Shown here: piece by piece, positions 1 to 7,234 of the stretch | Layout: every line of letters begins with the position of its first letter | Numbering within the stretch: the first letter of the stretch is position 1 | NCBI GenBank assembly: GCA_025359355.1 | Contig: JANYGR010000508.1 | Location: forward strand, 1-11,031 | Length of the DNA: 11,031 bases | Source: Bacteroidota bacterium | GTDB lineage: Bacteria; Bacteroidota; Bacteroidia; B-17B0; Aurantibacillaceae | Direction of reading: 5' to 3' | Notes under the pieces: model-generated | The model's database searches: none | What the model saw: the letters and a program-made list of their open reading frames with translations, nothing else | What the model was told of the DNA's origin: nothing | Position numbers and translations under genes: made by a program

Positions 1-192
1 GAGAATTCAAGATTTTAGTGTAGCACTTGCGGAACGTAAAAATTGTAGAATTCCGTGAGGAGCGTAGAGCATATTTTTGACTTGATTTTTTGTTTCTTTT
101 TCATCTAAGGAAAAAGATAGAAAAATAAAAAATTCATTTAAAATTTATTGTAACATATAACTTATTTAAATCATTGTCATTACCATTTAAGC
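1..192. other. Non-coding region with hairpin, possible dispersed repeat
   Basis: No gene is supported here. A plus-strand frame open from the window edge stops at 56-58 and could be a gene end, but 18 codons are too few to judge. A perfect 8-base-pair stem (95-102 with 110-117, 7-base loop) sits in an AT-rich stretch and is not followed by a T run on either strand, so it does not look like a standard intrinsic terminator. A weaker CGGAA/TTCCG pairing lies at 30-34 and 51-55. The mixed composition of 1-80 (more GC than the flanks) plus the hairpin resembles the interspersed intergenic repeats common in Bacteroidota genomes. That reading is inference and needs the rest of the genome. Confidence 0.4.
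128..148 (+). repeat. 21-base direct repeat, copy 1
   Basis: These 21 bases are identical, in the same orientation, to 4844-4864. The sequence is almost entirely A and T and partly self-complementary around ATTTAAAAT. This copy lies downstream of the minus-strand gene ending at 193. Its function is unknown, and AT bias lowers its significance. Confidence 0.45.
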
Positions 193-1668
193 CTAATTGA
201 CTAAAATATAGTTTTTTAAATAATTACTTCTCCAAGATTTGTTGGCTGAGGCGTTGAGGTATTCTAATACGGGTTTATTATCTGTATTAATAGTGTTAGT
301 ATTGGAATAAATAATTGGCGATAATTCGTTATTGAGTGTAACGTTTAATGGTTTCAAACTGGCTACAATTAAGAGGTTTCGGTAATCTTCCTCCTCGCTG
401 GTTGTGCATATTTTTAAATCAAATCCTGCGTCTTTAAGTGTAGTTAATAAACACTGAGTGCCAAGCCCTCTATTACCAGCTAAATAGCCATGGGAGTTAA
501 TTAGCATCACGCCATTATTGGTTAATAGTGTTTTTAATTTTTTTAAACTTTCTTGAGTAATCACATACGAAGGTTGCTCTTCGGCTTTATATAAATCAAA
601 TACAATGAGGTTAAATTTTTTATCACATACGTTAATATAATGTCTTGCGTCATCACAGTGAGTGACAATATTTTTATTGAGGTAAAAAAAACGCTTAGCT
701 ACATCAATCACCCGTTCATCAAACTCTACACTCGTAACCTGATATTTGTTTTGTGATAGGAGATTGGCTATAACTCCTCCACCAAGGCCTAATAACAGGG
801 CATTTCCTTGTGGCAAATAATTTAAGTTTTTTTGAAATAAATTGATGTAATCCGAAACTGGCTGATTGTTTTGCAAATTCATTTCGGTTTGGATAATGTT
901 ATTAATCAGCAATCGTCGGATAATAATGTCAGGATTGGAAGCCTGAGGTTCATCTCTGATTTCGAGTTTACCAAAAACACCTTCTGTTTGAAAAATAGTA
1001 AATTTATTTTTTTGTACATGCGAAAAGCTGTAAATGCTTATCAATAAAGGAATAATAATGATTGTATATAATTTCTTATTTTTTAAAATAGGAATTAATA
1101 TTAAGCTTGACGACCCTAAAATACCAGCAAAAGTAAATAGTGTAAACATGATGCCATAAGTAGGAATTAAATAAAATCCACATAAAAAAGTAGCGATGAT
1201 TCCGCCTAAGGTTGATACAGCATATATTTTACCACTATTTTCGCCACTTTCATTTACCCTTGAGGTTAATAAAGAAATGATCAAGGGCGAGGTGGCACCC
1301 AAACATAACATTGGAGGAAATATAATAACGCAAGACGATAATATAACTGCGGGAATCAATGATAAATGATAAGCAATGGTATTAAAATATAAACTTATTG
1401 TTGGCATCAAACAAATAAAAACAATGGCACTAAATAACACAATTAATAAGTGTTTTTCTTTTTGAGTGCGTTTACTTAATTGGCCACCAATAAAATAACC
1501 ACTGGCTAAACCACCCAATGTTATAGCCATAATGGAGCTCCATACATATAAACTACTTCCAAAAATGGGCGCTAATAATTTTGCACCACAAATTTCAGCA
1601 GCCATCACCGCAGAGCCTTCTGCTATGGATACGACGTATAATTTATATGATTTTAAAATGCGACTCAT
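193..1668 (-). CDS. Membrane protein fused to spermidine-synthase-like domain
   Basis: 491 aa. The first ~215 residues are hydrophobic and hold about six or seven membrane segments, beginning with the conserved-looking stretch AEGSAVMAAEICGAKLLAP (residues 16-34) and including GATSPLI at 124-130. Residues ~222-440 form a spermidine-synthase / methyltransferase-type Rossmann fold. There is a strand LLINNIIQTEM (253-263) like the gate region of the synthases, the nucleotide-binding loop GLGGG (294-298), an acidic residue after strand 2 (E315), a DD pair (339-340) and D358 in VFDLY. A TDNKPVLEY-type tail follows at 462-470. The canonical GGGDG of aminopropyltransferases reads GGGVI here, so putrescine aminopropyl transfer is doubtful; this fused family is generally annotated only by fold. 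It lies 40 bases downstream of the GH3 fusion gene on the same strand, so co-transcription is possible. The start ATG at 1668 gives a plausible short cytoplasmic N-terminus before the first helix. Confidence 0.85.
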   Translation of the reverse strand: MSRILKSYKLYVVSIAEGSAVMAAEICGAKLLAPIFGSSLYVWSSIMAITLGGLASGYFIGGQLSKRTQKEKHLLIVLFSAIVFICLMPTISLYFNTIAYHLSLIPAVILSSCVIIFPPMLCLGATSPLIISLLTSRVNESGENSGKIYAVSTLGGIIATFLCGFYLIPTYGIMFTLFTFAGILGSSSLILIPILKNKKLYTIIIIPLLISIYSFSHVQKNKFTIFQTEGVFGKLEIRDEPQASNPDIIIRRLLINNIIQTEMNLQNNQPVSDYINLFQKNLNYLPQGNALLLGLGGGVIANLLSQNKYQVTSVEFDERVIDVAKRFFYLNKNIVTHCDDARHYINVCDKKFNLIVFDLYKAEEQPSYVITQESLKKLKTLLTNNGVMLINSHGYLAGNRGLGTQCLLTTLKDAGFDLKICTTSEEEDYRNLLIVASLKPLNVTLNNELSPIIYSNTNTINTDNKPVLEYLNASANKSWRSNYLKNYILVN

Positions 1669-1708
1669 TGTTTTAAATAGTATTAACAGACTATTCTTTT
1701 TTTCTTAA

Positions 1709-4660
1709 TTAAGGAACTTGTGGTGTTGCTAAAGCTTCATAAAGTGTGCGATGAATTTTTCCTCTGATTCCTAATTTCGCTAATTTATTTTCGTCAGCAT
1801 TTGGATATACTCTGTTAGATAAAAAAATAAATATTAATCCATTTGCTGGATCGGCCCACGCGAAAGTACCTGTAAAACCGCTATGTCCGTAACTTTGCAA
1901 ACTACATTCTTTGGTAACGGGGCTTTCTTTTTTCTCATCAAATTCTGGTTTGTCAAAACATAATCCTCTCCGGTTATCAGGAAATTGAGAACTCGTATAT
2001 TGCCTTATCACGGAACTGTCTAACAACTGTAGTCCGTTGTATTCTCCTTTGTTTAGTAATAATTCCATTACAATGGCCACATCCATTGCTGAGCCAAATA
2101 ATCCGGCATGCCCAGCTACACCGCCCATTAACGCTGCGCCTTGATCGTGCACATAACCTCTTACTAATTGTTTACGAAATTTTGTGTCGTTTTCGGTTGG
2201 CGCAATTTGTTCGATGGGATATTTTGTGAGTGGTAAATAGGTTAAGCCACTATTTAAAGGAGTGTAAAATGTTTTTTGAACATAATCATTTAACGGCATT
2301 GAAGTTTTAGTTTCAATAATTTTTTTAGAAAAATAATAACCAATATCGCTATATAAATATTTCCCTTTTTGCTCAAGCTTACTAGTTATAATTTGCTTAT
2401 AGATAGAATCAGAGTAGTCAGAAACCACATAAAGATTTTTAGCTACTTGTGTTGGAAATTTTTCTGATGAAGTTGAATTGTAAATGCCCGTTTTATAAGT
2501 ATTTCCTTTATCTAAGGTGCGAGTGTAAAATGGAAGCCAGGCCTGAAGCCCTGACTGGTGGGTTAAGATGTCTTTGTAATTCAAATCATATTTATTTGAT
2601 TCTTTGTATTCAGGAAAATAATAACCTAAAGTTTGATTATAGTCGAATTTTTTTTGCTCCGATAATTTCATTAAGCCTAAGGAAGTTGATAGTATCTTTG
2701 TTAAAGACGCTAAATCATAAATCGTTTGATTAGTTACTTTATCAGCATTACCATCGTAAGTTAGTTTACCAAAGTTTTTTTGATAAAACACAGCTCCATT
2801 TTTTATAGCAATAATCTGACAACCTGGATAAGCCTTTTCTTTAATGCCATATCGTGCAATAGAATCCACTTCAGATAATTTTTTAATGTTAATACCTAAT
2901 TCTTCGGGCATTACAAATTTTAATCTGATTTGTTTTTTTAATTCAAGTCCTGCGCCTGCTTTAAATAAATTAGTAGAAACAGGCAAAGTTCCATTAACGG
3001 TAATAGCGCCCATAACTGCATTAGCTGCTGCTTTCTGACTGAATACATTGTTTTCGTAAACATTTAAAATAGCAGTGGCTTTTTCGATGTCTTGCAATTT
3101 ATTAATTAAGTATGGGTTCGAAAATAAACAAGCAATGGTTGGTTTTTCTTTGCAAATAGAAGCTATGAGTTCTATAGAAGATGCAGGGCAACCAAAATTA
3201 GTTTCGGGTTTATAGGTTGTTTTGTTCAATTGTAAAATGACGACATCGTAGTTTTTTATTTTAGAAAATAAAGTATCTCTGTCTTTTTTAGAAGCATCAT
3301 GTTCAATTCCTAAGTGAGAAATTTTACTATAACGATTAATGGTTTCCGAAAAAGCATTCTCTGATTTATCGCCAATGGATATTTCAATAACCTTTAAAGA
3401 ATCTAATTTTTTAAGTGGTAAAATAGCACGATCATTTTTTAATAAAGTAACAGCTGCTTCGGAAAGCTTAGTGTTTAAGACATCAGAGGCAGTTGAGTTT
3501 AAATCTTTTACTAAATTTTTCGGATTTACATATTGTGTGTTATTAAGTCCACACCAAAATTTAGCTTTTAATATTTTTTTGCAACGCGCATTAATTTCTT
3601 CTTGTGAAATTTGTCCGTTACTCACCGCAATTTTTATTTGCTCAATGGCTTTTGGAACGTTCTCAGCAAACAATAATACATCATTACCTGCCAATAGGGC
3701 TTTCACATCTACCATTCCTGGCTCATAAAATTTAGCAACGCCTTTCATATTTAATGCATCTGTAAATATTAAGCCTTGAAAACCTAATTGTTTTTTTAGT
3801 AAATCCTGAACGATATAAGGCGATAAAGTAGAGGCTGTATTTGTAGTAGTATCATAGCAAGGCACAAATAAATGAGCGACCATAATACTTGATAAACCTT
3901 GATCGAATAATTGTTTGAAGGGATATAATTCAAGAGAATCCATACGTTCTTTACAAGCACTAATAACAGGCAATGTTTTGTGCGAATCTCTATCTGTATC
4001 GCCATGTCCAGGAAAATGTTTGCCATTTGCCATCACGCCTTCTGCTTGTAAACCTTTCATATACATTACTGCTTTTTGCGCCACTTTATATTTATTTTCG
4101 CCAAAGCTTCGCATTCCTATTACAGGGTTTAAGGGGTTATTATTGATATCAGCAACTGGTGCAAAATTGACATGAATTCCCATACGCTTACATTCGCGCG
4201 CTATTTGTTTACCCATTTCAAAAATTAAACTATCATTTTTTATAGCTCCTAAAGTCATTTGGCGTGGATACTTTGGCGTACTATCCAAGCGCATCGCCAA
4301 TCCCCATTCGCCATCAATAGAAATCAATAAAGGTGTTTTGGATAAACGTTGATAGTAATTATTTAGTTTTGCTTCACGCAGAGGCCCGCCTTGCATAAAA
4401 ATTAATCCGCCTATATGATAATTTTCTATTAACTCACGAATTTCACGAACATGCTTCATATCCTTATTGCTATAGGCTGCTACCATAAATAATTGCGCTA
4501 AACGCTGATCGTTATTAAGTGAGCTAAAAACGGAATCAACCCAACGAGATTCTAATTTTAAAAAATCAGGTTCTGTTTTAGGTTGAGGTTTATGAATGAC
4601 AAAGGCTGAAACGATCAGTATTGGCAATATATATAGGGCTTTTTTGAAAATCTGTATCAT
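1709..4660 (-). CDS. NagZ-like GH3 glycosidase fused to AmiE-like serine hydrolase
   Basis: 983 aa. An N-terminal hydrophobic segment (residues ~8-22, after a KK pair) with no lipobox cysteine indicates export, so it should act in the periplasm. Residues ~45-380 are a GH3 catalytic barrel with the NagZ signature KHFPGHGDTDRDSH (214-227); the D225/H227 pair would be the acid-base dyad. D301 in IFTDALNMKG would be the nucleophile. Residues ~390-570 match the second alpha/beta domain of two-domain GH3 enzymes. Residues ~590-975 are a class C beta-lactamase-fold serine hydrolase with S652-x-x-K655 (SLTK), LTHQSGL (699-705), Y770-S-D and H926-S-G. Known family activity of NagZ is release of terminal beta-GlcNAc from muropeptides. 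The fused domain resembles AmiE/YbbE-type hydrolases, which would then cut the lactoyl-L-Ala amide. This pathway role is inference; an esterase or D-aminopeptidase activity is an alternative. All catalytic residues expected for both halves are present. Confidence 0.9.
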   Translation of the reverse strand: MIQIFKKALYILPILIVSAFVIHKPQPKTEPDFLKLESRWVDSVFSSLNNDQRLAQLFMVAAYSNKDMKHVREIRELIENYHIGGLIFMQGGPLREAKLNNYYQRLSKTPLLISIDGEWGLAMRLDSTPKYPRQMTLGAIKNDSLIFEMGKQIARECKRMGIHVNFAPVADINNNPLNPVIGMRSFGENKYKVAQKAVMYMKGLQAEGVMANGKHFPGHGDTDRDSHKTLPVISACKERMDSLELYPFKQLFDQGLSSIMVAHLFVPCYDTTTNTASTLSPYIVQDLLKKQLGFQGLIFTDALNMKGVAKFYEPGMVDVKALLAGNDVLLFAENVPKAIEQIKIAVSNGQISQEEINARCKKILKAKFWCGLNNTQYVNPKNLVKDLNSTASDVLNTKLSEAAVTLLKNDRAILPLKKLDSLKVIEISIGDKSENAFSETINRYSKISHLGIEHDASKKDRDTLFSKIKNYDVVILQLNKTTYKPETNFGCPASSIELIASICKEKPTIACLFSNPYLINKLQDIEKATAILNVYENNVFSQKAAANAVMGAITVNGTLPVSTNLFKAGAGLELKKQIRLKFVMPEELGINIKKLSEVDSIARYGIKEKAYPGCQIIAIKNGAVFYQKNFGKLTYDGNADKVTNQTIYDLASLTKILSTSLGLMKLSEQKKFDYNQTLGYYFPEYKESNKYDLNYKDILTHQSGLQAWLPFYTRTLDKGNTYKTGIYNSTSSEKFPTQVAKNLYVVSDYSDSIYKQIITSKLEQKGKYLYSDIGYYFSKKIIETKTSMPLNDYVQKTFYTPLNSGLTYLPLTKYPIEQIAPTENDTKFRKQLVRGYVHDQGAALMGGVAGHAGLFGSAMDVAIVMELLLNKGEYNGLQLLDSSVIRQYTSSQFPDNRRGLCFDKPEFDEKKESPVTKECSLQSYGHSGFTGTFAWADPANGLIFIFLSNRVYPNADENKLAKLGIRGKIHRTLYEALATPQVP

Positions 4661-4867
4661 ACGGTTAAATTAATTGATTTTAAGGCGTTTAAATAAATTG
4701 AAATTTATTGTTTTTAACAGAGCAGTTTTGATAGCGAATGCTAGAATTTGTGACTAATGATTGACGATTAGAAATATCAAATTGCGAGCTATCTTTTAGT
4801 GATAAAAAATGTTACTTTTAATTTTTAATTTAATGGAATCTCTAAAAATTCATTTAAAATTTATAGT
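4661..4867. promoter_or_regulatory. Divergent intergenic region, GH3 fusion / serA-like
   Basis: These 207 bases separate divergent start codons at 4660 (minus) and 4868 (plus), so promoters for both genes should lie here. I find no full TTG-N17-23-TAnnTTTG match in either direction. The nearest plus-strand candidate, TAGAATTTG at 4742-4750, has one base too many between TA and TTTG. GATAGC (4730-4735) and GCTATC (4788-4793) are complementary but far apart. The 3' end holds a 21-base sequence repeated at 128-148. No credible small ORF is present. Confidence 0.45.
4844..4864 (+). repeat. 21-base direct repeat, copy 2, just before a start codon
   Basis: Identical to 128-148 in the same orientation. 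It ends three bases before the ATG at 4868, so it would form the leader of the dehydrogenase gene. The A-rich leader fits Bacteroidota genes, which rarely use Shine-Dalgarno pairing. Whether the shared sequence has a role is unknown. Confidence 0.45.
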
Positions 4868-5818
4868 ATGAGTAAATTAATATTAGCCAACGACGGCATT
4901 GACGCCATAGGCAAACGTTTATTAGAAAAGGCTGGGTTTATAGTAGTAACCGAAAAAGTAGCCCAAGAAAATTTAGCTACAGAAATTAATGCAAAAGGTT
5001 ATATAGCGCTCACGGTTCGTAGTGCTACTAAGGTGCGGAAAGATGTGATTGATGCTTGCCCGAATTTGAAAGTAATAGGCCGCGGTGGTGTTGGTATGGA
5101 TAATATTGATGTGGATTATGCACGTTCTAAGGGCGTGCAAGTGATTAATACGCCAGCTGCATCAAGTAATTCGGTAGCAGAGTTGGTGTTTGCCCATTTA
5201 TTTTCGGCAGTTCGTTTTGTGTATGATAGTAACAGAAATATGCCTTCTGTTGGTCATACAAAATTTGATGATTTAAAGAAAAATTATTCGAAAGGAATTG
5301 AACTCCACGATAAAACCATTGGTATTATTGGCTTTGGACGCATTGGTCAGTACGTAGCAAAAATAGCTTTGGGCTGTGGTATGAAGGTATTGGCTTACGA
5401 TCCCTTTGTGAAAGAAGTTACATTAAATTTAGAAATACATGGTACAACGGGCGTTTCAGTAAATCTTAAAACAGTTCCTTTAGAAGAATTAATTTCTCAA
5501 TCGGATATCATATCGATGCATGTGCCAGGAGGCAAAATGATTACAGCTCATGAAATTAACCAAATGAAAGATGGCGTTATTTTAATTAACGCATCAAGAG
5601 GTGGTGTTATTGATGAAATTGATTTGTTAGCAGGATTGAATTCAGGTAAAATTGCACATGCCTGTTTAGATGTATTTGAAAATGAACCAACACCAAACGA
5701 AGCATTATTAAAACATTCTAAAATATCGTTAACCCCTCACATTGGCGCCGCAACTAATGAAGCGCAAGAGCGTATTGGTGTTGAATTAGCTTCTAAGCTG
5801 ATAGAAGCGTTAGCTTAA
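4868..5818 (+). CDS. serA: D-3-phosphoglycerate dehydrogenase-type 2-hydroxyacid dehydrogenase
   Basis: 316 aa, a cytoplasmic NAD-dependent D-2-hydroxyacid dehydrogenase; the best guess is SerA, which oxidises 3-phosphoglycerate to 3-phosphohydroxypyruvate as the first step of serine synthesis. Visible signatures are VIGRGGVGMDNIDVDYA (69-85) in the substrate domain, the NAD-binding loop GFGRIG (155-160) with D178 at the end of the next strand to bind the ribose, NASRGGVID with catalytic R244, DVFENEP with E273, and LTPHIGAAT with H291. The catalytic Arg/Glu/His set is complete. The length fits the short SerA form lacking the C-terminal ACT regulatory domain, so allosteric serine inhibition through ACT is not expected. 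No serC or serB lies beside it, so the exact substrate rests on sequence resemblance alone; hydroxypyruvate or another 2-hydroxyacid remains possible. It converges on the membrane-protein cluster and shares its terminator. Confidence 0.88.
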   Translation: MSKLILANDGIDAIGKRLLEKAGFIVVTEKVAQENLATEINAKGYIALTVRSATKVRKDVIDACPNLKVIGRGGVGMDNIDVDYARSKGVQVINTPAASSNSVAELVFAHLFSAVRFVYDSNRNMPSVGHTKFDDLKKNYSKGIELHDKTIGIIGFGRIGQYVAKIALGCGMKVLAYDPFVKEVTLNLEIHGTTGVSVNLKTVPLEELISQSDIISMHVPGGKMITAHEINQMKDGVILINASRGGVIDEIDLLAGLNSGKIAHACLDVFENEPTPNEALLKHSKISLTPHIGAATNEAQERIGVELASKLIEALA

Positions 5819-5836
5819 ATGTTTAATTAAAATTTT

Positions 5837-5874
5837 ATTTAAAAGCTATGCAAATTATTGCATGGCTTTTAAAT
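5837..5874. terminator. Bidirectional intrinsic terminator between convergent genes
   Basis: A 17-base-pair stem pairs 5837-5853 with 5858-5874, with a 4-base loop. The only imperfection is T5847/G5864, a G-U wobble in plus-strand RNA and an A/C mismatch in minus-strand RNA. The outer part of the stem is A/T only, so each strand supplies its own U-rich 3' arm (GCTTTTAAAT on plus, GCTTTTAAAT on minus). It starts 18 bases after the plus-strand stop at 5816-5818, and its loop contains most of the minus-strand stop codon TAA (5855-5857). The right arm encodes the last codons of the minus-strand gene. Confidence 0.85.
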
Positions 5875-6376
5875 TTCTAGAGTATAAGAATACAAATACT
5901 AGATCGCAGAGTATCATTAAAATTAAAGATACCATCATAAATAGCGCTCCTGTTCCAGGTGATAATCCTGGTATAGAAATTTTACTACCATCCACAAATA
6001 AATAACTGATGTAAGGCAGTATTTCTGCAACGGCATATATGTAAAACCCTTTTTTGTTTAAGTTCCACATCATGATGACTCCTAAAAGCGATCCTAACAT
6101 AAAAACTAAATTAAAATATGGCGAAAGTTTTAAATATGGATTACTTTCCATCGTAATATACATATCCTCCATTTGATCGGCCATTGCGGGATTAATGGTT
6201 CTCAATTGCTCAACACTCTGTTGATGATTTTCGGGTGTGTTTTGAACAATGTTCATTGCGCTTGAGATGACTGTAAAGGCACACATTACAAAACTAAGTA
6301 TACACAATACAGTTAATAGTTGTGGACGCTTTGGTTTTTCTTGAAATGAATCCATTTGTATAGTTGAGTTTTCCAT
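5855..6376 (-). CDS. Hypothetical four-segment membrane protein
   Basis: 173 aa, not recognised as a named family. A polar N-terminus of about 19 residues, with a KPKR patch at 14-17, precedes hydrophobic segments at about 20-43, 87-104, 110-128 and 142-166. A polar, acidic loop of ~40 residues (45-86) between segments 1 and 2 is the only sizeable soluble part. By the positive-inside rule, the basic patches at 14-17, 108-109 and 167-170 suggest a cytoplasmic N-terminus and an external 45-86 loop. It is the last gene of a three-gene minus-strand cluster, 11 bases after the DUF2752 gene, and all three encode small membrane proteins. Its final codons and stop are built into the terminator hairpin at 5837-5874. 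No enzymatic motif is visible, and the function is unknown. Confidence 0.85.
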   Translation of the reverse strand: MENSTIQMDSFQEKPKRPQLLTVLCILSFVMCAFTVISSAMNIVQNTPENHQQSVEQLRTINPAMADQMEDMYITMESNPYLKLSPYFNLVFMLGSLLGVIMMWNLNKKGFYIYAVAEILPYISYLFVDGSKISIPGLSPGTGALFMMVSLILMILCDLVFVFLYSRNLKAMQ

Positions 6377-6387
6377 AGAGTAAATGT

Positions 6388-6774
6388 TTAAAGCAAAAAT
6401 TTATAAAAAGTAAATATAAATAAGATAATCGTAATGGTACTTTCCGTCCATATAAAAAATGGACGAATATTTTTTTTATGAATTGCTATTATATATATAA
6501 TTGATAATCTGAATATAAATTGAGATAGAAAAAAATAAAAACAAAGTAATGCATTGGAATTATAAGCTTTACCCTCTTCCCATTTTAGATGAGTAAATGC
6601 AGAAAAAGCTCTTGATAAGCCACAACTAGAACAATCTAAGCCAGTTTGTAATTTGTAGGCACAGCTTATAGGCTGATTGTTTGGATAAAAAAAATAGGAG
6701 TAGCATAATACTACTCCTATTATAATTACAAAAATAAAATTTATTAAAAAATAAGAATTATTTTTTAAATTCAT
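6388..6774 (-). CDS. DUF2752 family membrane protein
   Basis: 128 aa, within the usual size of DUF2752 proteins. The family signature is clear: C38, then TGLDCSSCGLSRAF (44-57), a Cys-x-x-Cys-Gly-x-x-Arg motif directly after the first membrane helix (~10-29). Two more hydrophobic segments follow at ~75-97 and ~108-127, and N72/N74 lie where the family has a conserved Asn. The function of DUF2752 is not established; the cysteines could bind metal or be redox active, which is speculation. The start ATG at 6774 lies two bases after the stop of the DUF4190-like gene, implying co-transcription and probably translational coupling. The coding strand contains a terminator-like hairpin at 6687-6721, over codons of the first membrane helix. 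Confidence 0.9.
   Translation of the reverse strand: MNLKNNSYFLINFIFVIIIGVVLCYSYFFYPNNQPISCAYKLQTGLDCSSCGLSRAFSAFTHLKWEEGKAYNSNALLCFYFFLSQFIFRLSIIYIIAIHKKNIRPFFIWTESTITIILFIFTFYKFLL
6687..6721 (-). terminator. Intragenic terminator-like hairpin in the DUF2752 gene
   Basis: On the minus strand, a perfect 11-base-pair stem (6721-6711 with 6703-6693, 7-base loop, five G-C pairs) is followed without gap by a T run (8 T over 6694-6687, the first two shared with the stem end). This is the layout of an intrinsic terminator in the direction of transcription, about 53 bases inside the DUF2752 coding sequence. On the plus strand no T run follows, so it is directional. Translating ribosomes would normally cover it. 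It may be an attenuator or merely a by-product of codons for hydrophobic residues. Confidence 0.5.
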
Positions 6775-6776
6775 TA

Positions 6777-7160
6777 TTAGTGAGCTTCTAATGAATCAGT
6801 GATACTTTTTACTGCATCTTCCATATCCATACGTAATTTAGCAGTATCTAAATGCTCAATTCCATCTTTTAATTCTTCTAAACCCGCAGAAATTTTAGAA
6901 TATTGCCATCCAGCAATTGCACATCCTACAATAGAACATACGATGCCAGCAATTGCCATACCTTTAGCAGTGCCTGCTTTGTTAGCTTGAACAAAACTAA
7001 TTACTGATAATACTAAACCGATAATTCCTGGAAAAAATGCATACATACCTAAGCAAGGTACAAATGATAATACTGCAGCTAAAATTCCTAATACTAAACC
7101 AGCAATTCCTAATCCTTTGCCAGCTTTTGAGTTTGATGTTGGTTGTGTAGTTTCTTCCAT
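6777..7160 (-). CDS. DUF4190-like small membrane protein
   Basis: 127 aa. A short polar N-terminus rich in Thr, Ser and Lys (1-15) leads into GKGLGIAGLVLGILAAVLS, then LGMYAFFPGIIGLVLSVISF, then KGMAIAGIVCSIVGCAIAG. This paired Gly-rich hydrophobic pattern with an internal repeat (GLGIAGLVLGI / GMAIAGIVCSI) is typical of DUF4190. Membrane segments fall at about 17-36, 40-58 and 67-86. A charged C-terminal tail (88-127) can form an amphipathic helix or coiled coil. The function of the family is unknown. It is the first gene of the three-gene cluster, with a promoter match at 7235-7263 and a ~70-base leader. The ATG at 7160 is preceded on the minus strand by an A-rich stretch including TAAAAAAAC, as usual for Bacteroidota starts without Shine-Dalgarno. 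Confidence 0.85.
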   Translation of the reverse strand: MEETTQPTSNSKAGKGLGIAGLVLGILAAVLSFVPCLGMYAFFPGIIGLVLSVISFVQANKAGTAKGMAIAGIVCSIVGCAIAGWQYSKISAGLEELKDGIEHLDTAKLRMDMEDAVKSITDSLEAH

Positions 7161-7234
7161 GTTTTTGTTTTTTTAGTTTAGTTAAATTGTTATAAATAAT
7201 TATTACAAAAAAAGTACAATTTTTAGTATTTAAC

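Noticed and set aside
1..58. Plus-strand frame open from the edge to TGA at 56-58 as the end of a gene
   Set aside because: Only 18 codons are visible, with no motif; the block is as likely to be intergenic repeat.
1676..1695. Inverted repeat AATAGT/ACTATT with an 8-base loop between the two left-hand genes
   Set aside because: The stem is only six weak pairs and the following T run is on the plus strand, opposite to both genes, so it is not a terminator for them.
3339..3728. 129-codon plus-strand open frame inside the GH3 fusion gene
   Set aside because: It is antisense to a gene with strong motifs, has no recognisable domain, and its composition follows from the opposite strand.
1709..4660. 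Reading the C-terminal half as an antibiotic-resistance beta-lactamase
   Set aside because: SxxK, YSD and HSG motifs also fit AmiE-type hydrolases and esterases; fusion to a NagZ domain favours a cell-wall role.
4742..4750. TAGAATTTG as a -7 element for the dehydrogenase gene
   Set aside because: It has three rather than two bases between TA and TTTG, no TTG at proper spacing, and lies over 110 bases from the start codon.
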